From assembly GCA_015228875.1 (NCBI GenBank), contig JADGCS010000022.1, positions 1 through 48,222 of the forward strand: a DNA stretch of 48,222 nucleotides, given 5' to 3'. A model generated the notes under the pieces. The model had not been told where the DNA came from and made no database searches. It saw nothing but the letters and a program-made list of their open reading frames with translations. The position numbers and the translations under genes were made by a program. Origin of the DNA: Deltaproteobacteria bacterium (GTDB lineage: Bacteria; UBA10199; JADGCS01). This document shows positions 26,601-34,459 of the stretch, piece after piece (the stretch's first letter is position 1; each line of letters starts with the position of its first letter).

Positions 26601-27781
26601 TGCCGGATTATTTTTCGTTGGAGTCTTTAAGAGAATTAGCACAGGCAAGAAGATATTATGCTCCAACACAAGCCTTTACCACTGGGACATCCTCGTCAGC
26701 CCTTCCTGGCATGTTAAGAGATGGTGGCATTGTTGCCCTTGGTGCGACTGCAAGAGATGGACAAACCCCTTTTTATTATTTTGCGGGGGAACAGGGCTTT
26801 TATATTATGTCTCAGCAAAGTGGGATGCCACATGTGAACGATCGTGGGATTTCTATGGTGCAAATTTATACCAGTTCATCAACTCCCCCTCGCATGAGTC
26901 TGGACGACAAAGGAAACATTGATCTTAAATATGCTTATGCGCCAGGGGGTTGGGAGCCATCATCTTCTAATCGGCTTTTCTGGGGTGTGCCTGAAGAATA
27001 TGAAAGGGCCTATGCCCTCTCGGCAGAGTTGTACAGACGTAAATTAGATGCATGGGATCTTTTGGCTGAAGATGAAAAACAAATGGTGAGAGAGGGGTTT
27101 CCTATGATTGTTCAATTAAGAAACTACGATAAATCCAAAAAAATTCGTATTGGGCAGTCCGATATCAAGGGAGAGATTTCTTACGAGGGTCCCATAAATT
27201 TTGCATCGGAAGATTTGGAAGTGTTTGTACCACGAGAAAAAGTGGCTTCTGTAGCCGAGCAATTCAAGAAAAAGGGTTATACAAGAGTTAAGGTGTTATC
27301 GTTAGAAGGACTTGAGACAGCACGATTTCTTTATTCAAACAGTACTCCAGGGAGGGGAAACGATAGCTTTATTTACCCCCACAGCGGGTATTACAAGACA
27401 ACTGGACCGCAAATACAGGTTGTCAAGGTTGAGGCCGCTTATGTTCCACAAAGGGTTGCTACTCTTTTTGAAGGGGGAAGGATGGATGAGGTAGTCATTG
27501 GGAAAAAAGGGCACATCCCAATAGAGAATCCTAACGCCTCTCTGGCAGATTTACAGGCAACAATCAGACGCAAGAAATATTACGGAAATGACAGTTACGA
27601 AATTGAAGACGGCGCATGGAAAAATGCCATGACTCATGGTCACAAAACATGGATTAATAGCGATAATGGAACTTATGTAAATGGAATAAAACTCGAACCG
27701 AGAAAACCACAACAGTTGCACGATGGTGATATTATTACTGTTGCGGATCACGAGTTTGTATGGAAGGAGCCAGCAAAATAA
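20675..27781 (+). CDS. Giant multidomain protein: alanine-rich core, calpain-type protease domain, C-terminal FHA domain
   Basis: 2,368 residues from the ATG at 20675. That ATG has no ribosome site. GTG 20756, with AGGA 8 bases upstream, is an alternative start and loses 27 residues. Layout: helical N-terminal region (about 60-550); hydrophobic patch then Ala/Lys-rich helices (about 555-780); hydrophobic pair at about 970-1022; possible GNAT-like segment at about 1180-1310 (FRGMGLYSEL, then REKLGF); small beta segments at about 1370-1520; calpain (C2)-type cysteine protease domain with C1559 in QGDVGSCYVLAPL, H1745 in VVGHAYAVTGV and N1767 in NIVNSHD; an unknown domain at about 1990-2220 with TGTSSSALPGMLRDGG; an FHA domain at about 2265-2365 with NGTYVNG. 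The FHA arginine is Lys and SxxH is altered. Triad spacing resembles calpain. No clear signal peptide. The last 60% of the gene is A+T-richer than the first. An effector- or polymorphic-toxin-like role is inference. Confidence 0.85.
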   Translation: MRGGSFILILGHFGINFACLAWFRTQKVKKITPKNGNVGPNGPEAPTGSGVSGKPNDQDSARNRMVDEIRTLLGPLVNALARDTAGALRLDRVPSKDVYSFQDWIVSQAGIDDKKSFSAPYKSLLSEQKYFKLFQFLYQAANPEFKCTVTPWQADALAKELQGELIKIDGQSFASRNFSTKDGRLRMAGVLRGKEFYDKEVRAELLKGIEKAAVGVLGEATVEMFLAAELDIDLGVFSVQDWWNVFITDENIDRATAAALNMLRSAEQVYAANEKKEQGYGTRDDGLFAGIKNTEVKKYAEISKLKQNNARSNIQIQSQLADLWLLAAHDVNWQGGHFERGHVTGARQFIINETERLMGLAASVKTEQGMVTLSENLQEFLKGSMYLDGGGLMAAAEHFMGNTGLESFFKDAPDLLRTPYDNLVQYADEMKYAKEMGETLHCAARSKVPDEKLGRDINNLIHAIAKTMRTLWYSYKQHPALSRMISQWGENKGVGNDVHDIESANRKLDALIWKIAGAKSKEELEPSIKELYNLLGPEGLLTKALTAAESDGVEMTIGFAQTMLEIVATSVVSAGAGAVIKMARVARAARFAKVAGKAVEAAGVATGGEKAVAAARAIKLTRSAQKAEQAANAMTHAGEAAAFQQAEKAGKLAKMARAGADEALKAARLAKGTKEAGGLALRAMKLVKKADGAEKKAAAMTKAAEAARAARVARASQLARTAEGAVEVAGQTGAKFKDAAKLAKAAQGVQKTADVMTKTAEALGSAEKLSRGAKAVRAVSEKTEEGWEAFKMGFNMQFAHNTLALESGEVRQGSEKVLCWFKDAMATGFSMSFSTFAQASGSLGKHALKRFADRYNPVRVSSLLHMSTDTFMEIVEEMVDAYARQALDGHVDAMTENEFDDIWKLCLIGGGLKPGMIKAIIEGKGGHGGVDAGNKEAKVPMPSSLSQGAIESSNSDQGVGADSATKTGVVSMVAASAATLVAGAAEAANVGGVVQAVHDHGVVAGALVFLTGAGLSLFGVGKYKASEKINTMKDVQGIAEILVGTKDTEVFHSITQHIFLAYESGRLTKKQINQMLGLLQENRASVKTAIVVNELLEQTDTKLTYDSKGLSIRDPKVREEYLKVLRWVNQYAPDFAAPPVGLMKRPAGWEKAEYRFNYDSNSLAINDDLADLIRKEDGFERIIISKNGKTIPIKIQKSKLANGNTMIEFVDPDGNSIASVEATDGQFPDAKTDKAFRGMGLYSELMEQVLKGQKEVKSFVIHKETVAQMYKKKMHGATEAELIDEFRKTPIGRTREKLGFTRHRIIEIDKNSMEVRSFADKHDTDSDVGPIQDAVADSVSHDTNHTVKTQPFAHGALLEDVLPIPFRKNDYIQVTLEDGTVKRGYFSHKENNQKFVFFEKAEGSTALGTPFVVGPSAELSVLSRHPMSGDPVIVTTLPEHGVYPFTFISDEGDAYILAAADVIPFKAPKTEYTNPRVVSPTLGRVIKIVCDGRVIEGKVVNENERTITIEGVGNPVAKADLDYRTLVYLDGYPAEYAVVHELYPEGFGAHIQQGDVGSCYVLAPLHSFKQSPAQLANLIQRTVKREGNIWKVEFLEYPGEVVEIAQGELDAYYADLQEGKREALKGSPGDLLMEYAYGKLRIQKGFVPQGTSVASAVERGGLAEFVRAWTGREQVLIGGVSASKNQESLAQSNDALTIEVFNWALQVKAHHPDVLMLAATPNVKTPYESGGVFYMDPEFRFVVGHAYAVTGVSVDGTGKNITINIVNSHDTTNIITLTPDEFKNYFCQLSVDSGTLANEGVASEVPDGTLLGTADAHVDGDLPSDQAAPMIEKGASQYVGDNPPVDGAVQIVKGGQIIVGARSDAGEGRLSLAEMRKQADKARIEYDQNKSKVKETEWRSVEKLMELYGVQGPLMVHLQSKALIFYHQIRSQLDGLTDGEIKGLGFKDREEASLRLLDNFTVMSNLKEKGVFLDELPDYFSLESLRELAQARRYYAPTQAFTTGTSSSALPGMLRDGGIVALGATARDGQTPFYYFAGEQGFYIMSQQSGMPHVNDRGISMVQIYTSSSTPPRMSLDDKGNIDLKYAYAPGGWEPSSSNRLFWGVPEEYERAYALSAELYRRKLDAWDLLAEDEKQMVREGFPMIVQLRNYDKSKKIRIGQSDIKGEISYEGPINFASEDLEVFVPREKVASVAEQFKKKGYTRVKVLSLEGLETARFLYSNSTPGRGNDSFIYPHSGYYKTTGPQIQVVKVEAAYVPQRVATLFEGGRMDEVVIGKKGHIPIENPNASLADLQATIRRKKYYGNDSYEIEDGAWKNAMTHGHKTWINSDNGTYVNGIKLEPRKPQQLHDGDIITVADHEFVWKEPAK

Positions 27782-27811
27782 AATTATCCTGTTGGTGGTG
27801 AAATCACGATT

Positions 27812-27888
27812 TAACAGGCTGTTGAAAAACTCCATTTTTGAAGTTTTGAGAAAGAGTTTCCCCTCGCCCCGCGAAGCGGGGAGAGGGT
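27812..27888 (+). repeat. 77-nt direct repeat, right copy
   Basis: Same orientation as 20237-20313, with two mismatches in 77 bases. It starts 31 bases after the giant gene stop, so the pair brackets the gene closely on the right. The sequence then diverges. The rest of the gap up to 28040 shows no gene. Confidence 0.85.
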
Positions 27889-28040
27889 ATGGAACTCTGA
27901 TTGAATCATTGGCCTCAATGAAAAGTTTTCGACGCAAGGACGATGAAAATAAAAAACTCGACATCCTGCCCCCTCCATATATAATTGCCTCCACGCAACA
28001 GAGTCTGTCTTAATCGACAGCATCAACACATGGGGGTGCA

Positions 28041-29366
28041 ATGCAACGAATACTTTTAATCTCGCTGACGGTCGCACTGTTGGTCCCGGGTGCGGCTTTG
28101 GCTGTGCCGGTCTATTCTTTTGAGACGCTCTGGTCGAAGATCAAGCACGCCTCTTACGAGATCAGTGAATCGACAAACGACCTTAAGGCCGCAGAAAAGG
28201 CCTATCAGCGGAGCACACGTCATTTTTTGCCAGAGGTGAGCCTCAAGGCCAGCGCTTACTCAACAAATAATCCAGGGCTTTCGTTTTTTTCAAATCTTGG
28301 TCAGAGGTCTATTAACGCGCTGGATTTTAATCCCTCCAATCTCAATCACCCGGGCTTTTCCGAATACGGCCAGGCGACTTTGTTGACAACGATGCCCCTG
28401 TACTCCGGAGGTCTTAAGGTCGCCACAAAACAGGCGCTCGCGCACATGAGGGATGCAAAAAAATATGGTGGGTCTTTTACGGAGACCCTTGTTTATACAA
28501 ACACAGCTGCAGAGTACGCGCTACTCCTTTCCGCCCAGAGGCACGGGGGCTATCTTGCCGCCCTCGACACAGAGCTTAAGGCCCTTCTTAACGAATACGA
28601 GCTTGGCTCAAAAAACAACCCCGTTGGTCATTCGGGCCTTCTGGGTTTAAAGTCGCTTTCTAACCGCATCAGGGGCATGAGCTTGCAGGCAGAGACGCGG
28701 GTCAAATCACTCAAGGTATCGCTTTCGGAACGTGCAGATCTTGGTGGATCAGGCTGGGGCATTCAATCAGAGCCCGTGGGCGGGTTTTTGCGTAGAAAGT
28801 TTGGAAGACCCGTCAGATCTGACGATACCCGTGAGGAGACCCCCGCGTCCGTGAAATCGTTGACACAGGCGGCTGGTGCGCTTCAAAAATTCTCAGACGC
28901 CGAAAAGGCAAAGTTTCTGCCTCATGTGGGTGTCTTTGGTGAGGCCAATGCCTTTACAGGGGCACGCGACACATCAGGTGCCGCCACACTGGGTGCCTAT
29001 ATGCAGTGGAACATCTTTGCGCCAACAGAATACGGCTCGGTCAAAGAAAAAAAACATCAGGCTGCGGCCCTGAAAGACAAGGCCCATGCTGCGAAGCTTA
29101 ATGCCCAAATCGATGCAGAACAAAGTCACCAGAGCATTCTGATGGCCCATGAAAATATCAATCTCATGCACGACAGCCTCGCACTCTTAAAGGAACAGAG
29201 CCTCACAGCAAAGGGCCTCTACAGAAACGGCGCCATCAATATCCTGCAGATGGTGGAACTCATCAACCGCAGGGCGGATCTTTTATTCCAGCTGTATCAA
29301 ACAGAAGAACTGCTGGTCGCCGAGAGTGCGCGCAATTATCTTCAGGGAGGAAAACATGACCAGTGA
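28041..29366 (+). CDS. TolC-family outer-membrane efflux channel protein
   Basis: 441 residues with a signal peptide cut after ALA (LLVPGAALA). It shows the OEP pattern of two similar halves: LWSKIKHASYEISESTNDLKA at the N-terminus with FLPEVSLKASAYS, and FLPHVGVFGEANAFTG in the second half. The second half has the terminal helices ALLKEQSLTAKGLYRNGAIN and ILQMVELINRRADLL. It would form the trimeric exit duct for the RND pump encoded next. It overlaps the pump gene by 11 bases. GGGGTG precedes the ATG. Confidence 0.9.
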   Translation: MQRILLISLTVALLVPGAALAVPVYSFETLWSKIKHASYEISESTNDLKAAEKAYQRSTRHFLPEVSLKASAYSTNNPGLSFFSNLGQRSINALDFNPSNLNHPGFSEYGQATLLTTMPLYSGGLKVATKQALAHMRDAKKYGGSFTETLVYTNTAAEYALLLSAQRHGGYLAALDTELKALLNEYELGSKNNPVGHSGLLGLKSLSNRIRGMSLQAETRVKSLKVSLSERADLGGSGWGIQSEPVGGFLRRKFGRPVRSDDTREETPASVKSLTQAAGALQKFSDAEKAKFLPHVGVFGEANAFTGARDTSGAATLGAYMQWNIFAPTEYGSVKEKKHQAAALKDKAHAAKLNAQIDAEQSHQSILMAHENINLMHDSLALLKEQSLTAKGLYRNGAINILQMVELINRRADLLFQLYQTEELLVAESARNYLQGGKHDQ

Positions 29367-32300
29367 AACCGGCAAAGGGTACGCGGGTAGAACTGCAGAG
29401 GCATTTGTCACATCCAAGCTCACGATAGTGCTGGTGGTGGCCTCCCTGCTCATGGGATTGCTTGCGGTCTTTTTAACACCCAAGGAAGAAGAACCGCAGA
29501 TCTCTGTCCCGATGATTGATGTTTCTGTCGCTGTTCCGGGACTCGAGGCAGAAGACGTCGAAAAAAAAGTCACCGAGGTTATCGAAAGGGCCATTTGGGG
29601 TCTCGATGGTGTCGAGTATGTTTATTCCATGAGCATGCCGCATGGCGCGATGATCACCGCACGTTTTAATGTGGGCGAGCCCATCGAACCAAGCCTTGTA
29701 AAGGTTCATCACAAAATCATGGAGACAAAATTGCAGTTGCCGCGAGAGGCGATGATGCCTGTGGTCAAGTCGCATTCGATAGACGATGTGCCTTTTCTCA
29801 CGCTCACGTTCAGCTCGCAAAAACACAACGACTTTCAACTGCGCGGACTCATAGCCAAGCTTGCAAAAGAACTCTCAAGCACTCCAGACTTAAGCCGTGT
29901 TGATGTGCTTGGCGGTTTAAAAAGGGCCGTTCGCGTGATTGTCAATCCTCACGGACTCAAACAGTTTGGCATTACCATGAATGACGTAGCGCGGGCCATT
30001 GAGTCCAACAATATGATGATGCCGGCCGGAAAAAACTGGGGCTCAACGTCGGTGATTGATATCGAATCGGGCGGCAAACCGCGCAACGCCGCAGAATTAA
30101 GCCTGATCCCCATTGGACAAAGGGGCGGCAGGGTGATCAGAATCAGTGACATAGCAAAAGTGATCGATGGCCCCGAAGAACGCACGCGCGTCTCGGTGCT
30201 GGTGACAAAAGAAGCAGAGGCCGACGCCGTCTCGATTGCCTTTGCCAAACGCAAGGGGACCAACGTGGTGATCCTTGCCGAACAGCTCTTAAAACGCGCC
30301 GGAGAATTTAAAAAATCCCTGCCCGATGGTATCAACATGGTGGTCACCAGAAATTACGGTGAGACAGCGAAGGCGAAATCAAATGAACTCATCGAGCATC
30401 TTTTGATTGCGACCTTTTCGGTTGCTCTCCTGATCGCTATTTTCATGGGGCTTAGGGCATCGCTTGTTGTGGCGGTCGCCATCCCCGTGACGCTGGCACT
30501 CACACTCGCCATCTATTATTTTTTGGGATACACCTTAAACAGGGTCACGCTCTTTGCCCTTATTTTTTCCATTGGGATTCTTGTTGATGACGCCATTGTT
30601 GTTGTCGAAAACATCGAGCGGCATTTAAGGCTTGGTCTCGGAAAGGGGATGATCAAGGCCACCATTGATGCTGTCAGCGAAGTGGGCAATCCCACCATAC
30701 TCGCAACAATCACGGTCATTGCCGCCATCCTCCCCATGGCCTTTGTGCGGGGGTTGATGGGGCCCTACATGAAACCCATCCCCGTTGGTGCAAGCCTGGC
30801 GATGATCCTCTCGCTCTTTGTGGCCTTTATCGTGACACCGTGGGCCTCCGTCAAACTGCTCAAGGAACATCACACACAAGCCGCCTCGTGTGCCCAGGTC
30901 AGCAGGCTGGACCGCGCCTATCAGAGAATCATGTCCTTTCTTCTTCAGAGCAAAAAGAAGAGCCTTCTCTTTGGCGCGCTCACATTATCCCTGCTTTTGT
31001 TTTCGTGCGGCCTTGTTTATTTTAAGGCGGTCAAGGTGAAGATGCTCCCCTTTGACGACAAAAACGAATTTCAGGTCTTGATTGACTTTCCCCCCGAGAC
31101 AACCCTTAAGGAATCTCTTAATCTCAGCAAGGCGCTCTCCCGCGACATCATCAAATATGACACCGTTGAGAAGGTGCAGATTTATATCGGCGAATCCGCG
31201 CCCTTCAGTTTTTCGGGAATGGTCAAACACGTTTTTCTGCGCGGCAGTGATGACAAGGCTGATCTGCAGATTGTCCTGGTTGACAAGGATAAAAGAAAAG
31301 AGTCTTCTCACAAAATCATTGAGTCCCTGCGCCCGTTGATAGCCGATTTTGGCAAAAAGCATAACGCAGTGACCAAGGTGCTGGAAATCCCCCCCGGCCC
31401 GCCCGTGCTTGCCACGATGCTTGCCGAAGTTTACGGGCCCACAGAAGAATCAAGGCAGAGCACCGCGCGGACAGTGTATCAGGTCATGGCGGGTGAGCCA
31501 AGTGTCGTGGATCTTGATACCACGCTGAGAGAGGGACGCAAACGTCTGCGGTATTCTCTGGATTATGAAAAGGTCGGGACCCTGGGTGTCAACACCAGTC
31601 TCTTTGCCCACTCGGGGGTCCTGCTGTTTTCGGAACACTCCGCGGGTCTTCTCGATGATGCCGGATACCCCGAAGACATCTCGATTGATCTGTCCATTGA
31701 GGACAGGGTACGCTCATCAGAACAGCCCTTTCGTGATCAGACGCTGCCATCCTTTGAAACAGGTTTTGTGAGCACAACAGATGTTCTTAGAGAAAAAGAA
31801 ACCCTGTCCACAAAATACCTGTACCGTAAAAACTTAAAGCCGGTTGTGTATGTGACGAGTGAATTATCGGGGACCGAAGAGGCCCCTGTTTATGGCATGC
31901 TTAAAATAGCACCAAAACTTGCCATGCAACAACAAACAGCAGAGGTCCCCTGGGACACAACACGTCCTGTCATCAAATGGGACGGCGAGTGGTTTATTAC
32001 ATACGAGGTGTTCAGGGATTTGGGCGCCGCCTTTGCCGTTGTGATCGTGCTCATCTATGTGCTTGTGCTGGGGTGGTTTAAGAGTTTTAAAACACCGCTC
32101 ATCATCATGGCGCCGATCCCCATCAGTCTGATCGGGATCTTGCCGGGGCACGCCCTCACCGGTGTGTTTTTTACCGCAACATCGATGATTGGCTTTATTG
32201 CGGGTGCCGGTATTATCGTGCGCAATTCCATAATCCTTGTGGACTTTATAGAGCACCTTGTCAGCAACGAAAAAAACCTAACCCTCAAAGAGGTGGTCAT

Positions 32301-32502
32301 TAAGGCGGGGATCATCAGATTCAGACCCATGTTGCTCACGGCCGCGGCCGTTGTGGTTGGGAGCAGCGTGATGCTTTTTGATCCTATTTTTCAGGGACTC
32401 GCGATCAGTCTTATTTTTGGGGAGGTCGCCGCGACTTTTATTTCACGCTTTGCGGTGCCGGTCTTGTATTACTGGTTTGCGGGCAAGAGGTCGGACTGCT
32501 GA
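29356..32502 (+). CDS. RND-family (AcrB-like) efflux pump
   Basis: 1,048 residues from the ATG at 29356, which has GGAGG 6 bases upstream (the frame is open to 29326). Architecture is classical: TM1 near the N-terminus (LTIVLVVASLLMGLLAVFL), a periplasmic porter loop, TM2-6, a second loop, TM7-12. Proton-relay aspartates D411-D412 in GILVDDAIVVVEN are intact. The usual TM10 lysine is replaced by R956 in GIIVRNSIILVDF. It pairs with the TolC-like gene upstream. No periplasmic adaptor (membrane-fusion) gene is next to either, so an adaptor from elsewhere must serve it. Substrate cannot be told from sequence alone. Confidence 0.93.
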   Translation: MTSETGKGYAGRTAEAFVTSKLTIVLVVASLLMGLLAVFLTPKEEEPQISVPMIDVSVAVPGLEAEDVEKKVTEVIERAIWGLDGVEYVYSMSMPHGAMITARFNVGEPIEPSLVKVHHKIMETKLQLPREAMMPVVKSHSIDDVPFLTLTFSSQKHNDFQLRGLIAKLAKELSSTPDLSRVDVLGGLKRAVRVIVNPHGLKQFGITMNDVARAIESNNMMMPAGKNWGSTSVIDIESGGKPRNAAELSLIPIGQRGGRVIRISDIAKVIDGPEERTRVSVLVTKEAEADAVSIAFAKRKGTNVVILAEQLLKRAGEFKKSLPDGINMVVTRNYGETAKAKSNELIEHLLIATFSVALLIAIFMGLRASLVVAVAIPVTLALTLAIYYFLGYTLNRVTLFALIFSIGILVDDAIVVVENIERHLRLGLGKGMIKATIDAVSEVGNPTILATITVIAAILPMAFVRGLMGPYMKPIPVGASLAMILSLFVAFIVTPWASVKLLKEHHTQAASCAQVSRLDRAYQRIMSFLLQSKKKSLLFGALTLSLLLFSCGLVYFKAVKVKMLPFDDKNEFQVLIDFPPETTLKESLNLSKALSRDIIKYDTVEKVQIYIGESAPFSFSGMVKHVFLRGSDDKADLQIVLVDKDKRKESSHKIIESLRPLIADFGKKHNAVTKVLEIPPGPPVLATMLAEVYGPTEESRQSTARTVYQVMAGEPSVVDLDTTLREGRKRLRYSLDYEKVGTLGVNTSLFAHSGVLLFSEHSAGLLDDAGYPEDISIDLSIEDRVRSSEQPFRDQTLPSFETGFVSTTDVLREKETLSTKYLYRKNLKPVVYVTSELSGTEEAPVYGMLKIAPKLAMQQQTAEVPWDTTRPVIKWDGEWFITYEVFRDLGAAFAVVIVLIYVLVLGWFKSFKTPLIIMAPIPISLIGILPGHALTGVFFTATSMIGFIAGAGIIVRNSIILVDFIEHLVSNEKNLTLKEVVIKAGIIRFRPMLLTAAAVVVGSSVMLFDPIFQGLAISLIFGEVAATFISRFAVPVLYYWFAGKRSDC

Positions 32503-32512
32503 CAGTACGGGT

Positions 32513-33085
32513 TTAAGAGCGCATGATTTTCCACGCCAGCACAACGGCCGAGAGGATAAATAAAACTGCAAACCCGCCCCAGTAGTATTGTGTCAGCGCA
32601 AAGTAACCCTCCCATCCGAGTGGTTTTATAGAGGTGTCAAGGATCAGGGAGGGCAGCTCTGAGTACTTGCCCTTGTATTCCGGGTATCTGTCCTCCAGCG
32701 TTTTTACAAATTCGAACATCTCGATGTACATCTCACCCACCATGCATTTGTAAATACAGCGCACGAGCCTGCCGGTGAAGACCTGTTGTTTAAGAAGTTC
32801 CTCGCTTTGATACGGAACAATCACCAGGTATTTTCCAAGAGGGGGCTTGGGCCAGAGCAGCGTGGCTGTCTGTTCGCCGTTTTCGCTCTCGATATTCAGG
32901 AGAAACTTCATGGGGTGATTGATCTCGTAGTTTTTGTCGTAGCTTAAGCCGCCCTCTTTTTGGTGGTTCTCTGTTAAAAGGGCTGTCCCCGAGGTGTGAA
33001 AGACAAGCTCACTTTTGGTGATAAGAAGAACGGCGACAAAAAAAGCCAGTTGAAGAAGAAAAAATACGACGATTTTTTTTAACAT
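32513..33085 (-). CDS. Hypothetical membrane protein with helices at both ends
   Basis: From the ATG at 33085 the product is 190 residues: an N-terminal helix (KKIVVFFLLQLAFFVAVLLI), a soluble centre of about 140 residues and a C-terminal helix (FAVLFILSAVVLAWKIM). The frame stays open to 33220, but the hydrophobic start and overlap with the neighbouring gene favour 33085. No family recognised. The soluble domain is probably periplasmic. It follows the transglutaminase-like gene on the same strand by 79 bases and ends 10 bases from the convergent RND gene. Confidence 0.65.
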   Translation of the reverse strand: MLKKIVVFFLLQLAFFVAVLLITKSELVFHTSGTALLTENHQKEGGLSYDKNYEINHPMKFLLNIESENGEQTATLLWPKPPLGKYLVIVPYQSEELLKQQVFTGRLVRCIYKCMVGEMYIEMFEFVKTLEDRYPEYKGKYSELPSLILDTSIKPLGWEGYFALTQYYWGGFAVLFILSAVVLAWKIMRS

Positions 33086-33164
33086 TGCGCAGAGGGTATA
33101 AAATTTCAGCTGCTTAGTAAAGTTATTAATCTTGGCGAAATCACAGGGGCAAAAAGTGACAAAC

Positions 33165-34154
33165 TTAAGCGTCCGGAAGTGGAATATCAAACTCACCCGG
33201 CTGCCTGAACCTGGAATCAATCAACAATGCCGCCTCGAAAAATGCCTCTGCTTTTTTTGCATTGCCTCTCTTTTGATAATAATTTCCCAATCCGTGGTAG
33301 AGAGCCCCCACGGCCGTCCATTCGGGAAGCAGGGCCCCGTCGTGGATAAGCCCCGAGCTGCGTTGTGTGCGGTCCCAATAATCTGGTGGCAAAAAGACAT
33401 CTGCGTTGTTCAAAAAAATGCTCTGCCCAGATGCAAGACCAAGGGCAAGATTCAAATGCGCGGCAGGTGAGGGGACTGACCCAAGCACGGCAACCTTAAA
33501 GCCTGCAGCACCAACGATTTTAAGAAGGTGCAGAGCAACAACCGAGACGGTCCTGCTGTCACAAACCCTACTCCCCTGCGGGCCCGTAAAAAATCGACCC
33601 ATCCGCGCCTCTTTTACCACCTGGATTTTTTCCTTCTTTAAAAAGTTAACAAGGATCACGGCTGAATAAAGCATTTTCAGCTCGTCATCCGTACATTCAT
33701 TTAATAATGAAATTGCTGTGAGTCTGAATTCCGGTTGCACATCCCAGTATTTTTGCGGACAGCGCCGCGCAATTTTTTCGATAAGGTACTCGCGGTTAAT
33801 CTCACCCGTGACAGGGCCTTTGCGCTCATCATAAAAAAGTTTAAAGCTCGACTCCAGGTCCCTCACCGCCTGATTCTCATGTTCTTCGAGCACGGCAGCC
33901 CCCGGCCGGTCATTGTGAATCGTCCACGCGTGATGAATAAGCTGGCTTCTGTCGAAGGCGGCCTTGGCCTTGTCCAGCGGATGACCTATAAACAAACCCA
34001 CTTTTGAATCACGAGAAACAAGCTGTGACCTTACTTCTTGTGAGAGCGGGGAAAGCGTGCCCACGGACAAACCAGGCGCTACAACAGGTGGCGGCAGCAA
34101 AAGTTGACCGGGCCTTGGGCCCATCAGGGGTGAACAGGGAAGGACTGCATTCAT
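33165..34154 (-). CDS. Transglutaminase-like protein with C-terminal TPR motif (putative)
   Basis: About 329 residues from the ATG at 34154 (a TTG start at 34208 is possible but less likely). A proline-rich N-terminus is followed by a helical region and a papain/transglutaminase-like core: C198 in SRVCDSRTVSVVALHLLK, H233 in PSPAAHLNLAL and D252 in FLNNADVFLP. The order and spacing fit a Cys-His-Asp triad as in SirB1 or bacterial transglutaminase-like proteins. The C-terminus (YHGLGNYYQKRGNAKKAEAF) is one or two TPR units. This reading is mine and moderately uncertain. No clear signal peptide. It sits in a cluster of envelope proteins of unknown role. Confidence 0.6.
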   Translation of the reverse strand: MNAVLPCSPLMGPRPGQLLLPPPVVAPGLSVGTLSPLSQEVRSQLVSRDSKVGLFIGHPLDKAKAAFDRSQLIHHAWTIHNDRPGAAVLEEHENQAVRDLESSFKLFYDERKGPVTGEINREYLIEKIARRCPQKYWDVQPEFRLTAISLLNECTDDELKMLYSAVILVNFLKKEKIQVVKEARMGRFFTGPQGSRVCDSRTVSVVALHLLKIVGAAGFKVAVLGSVPSPAAHLNLALGLASGQSIFLNNADVFLPPDYWDRTQRSSGLIHDGALLPEWTAVGALYHGLGNYYQKRGNAKKAEAFFEAALLIDSRFRQPGEFDIPLPDA

Positions 34155-34235
34155 AAAAAAGCAGACCGGCTTTATAAAGATCCGTGTGTCCAGACAACGA
34201 GGCCACAAACCTCAATAAAACAGGACTGCAAAAAA

Positions 34236-34326
34236 CAAGTTTCTAACTTGACTTTGACGCGGTTGTATTCCTCCATTTTGCGAGGTATGCACCCGCGCTC
34301 AATCAACCTTGAAATTTCTGTACATT
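34236..34326. repeat. Dispersed intergenic repeat, copy B
   Basis: Shares TAACTTGACTTTGA (34244-34257) and the CGCGGTTG/ATTCCT/TTTTGCGA stretch with copy A. It shares ATGCACCCGCGCTC plus the following CTTGAAATT and TACAT with copy C at 39372-39432. It occupies part of the 34155-34583 gap between divergent genes, the remainder of which holds the promoter below and no gene. Confidence 0.5.
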
Positions 34327-34459
34327 AAAAACTTTTCACTCCAAAAAATTGTGTCTGCTTCTGCCGCGTCTGTCAACAGCGTCGCCTATAACAAACGCGT
34401 CGCAACGGCCTGTTGGCGCGTCATAATGTTTTGCTCGTGCGCCTTTTGTGCAAACCGTA

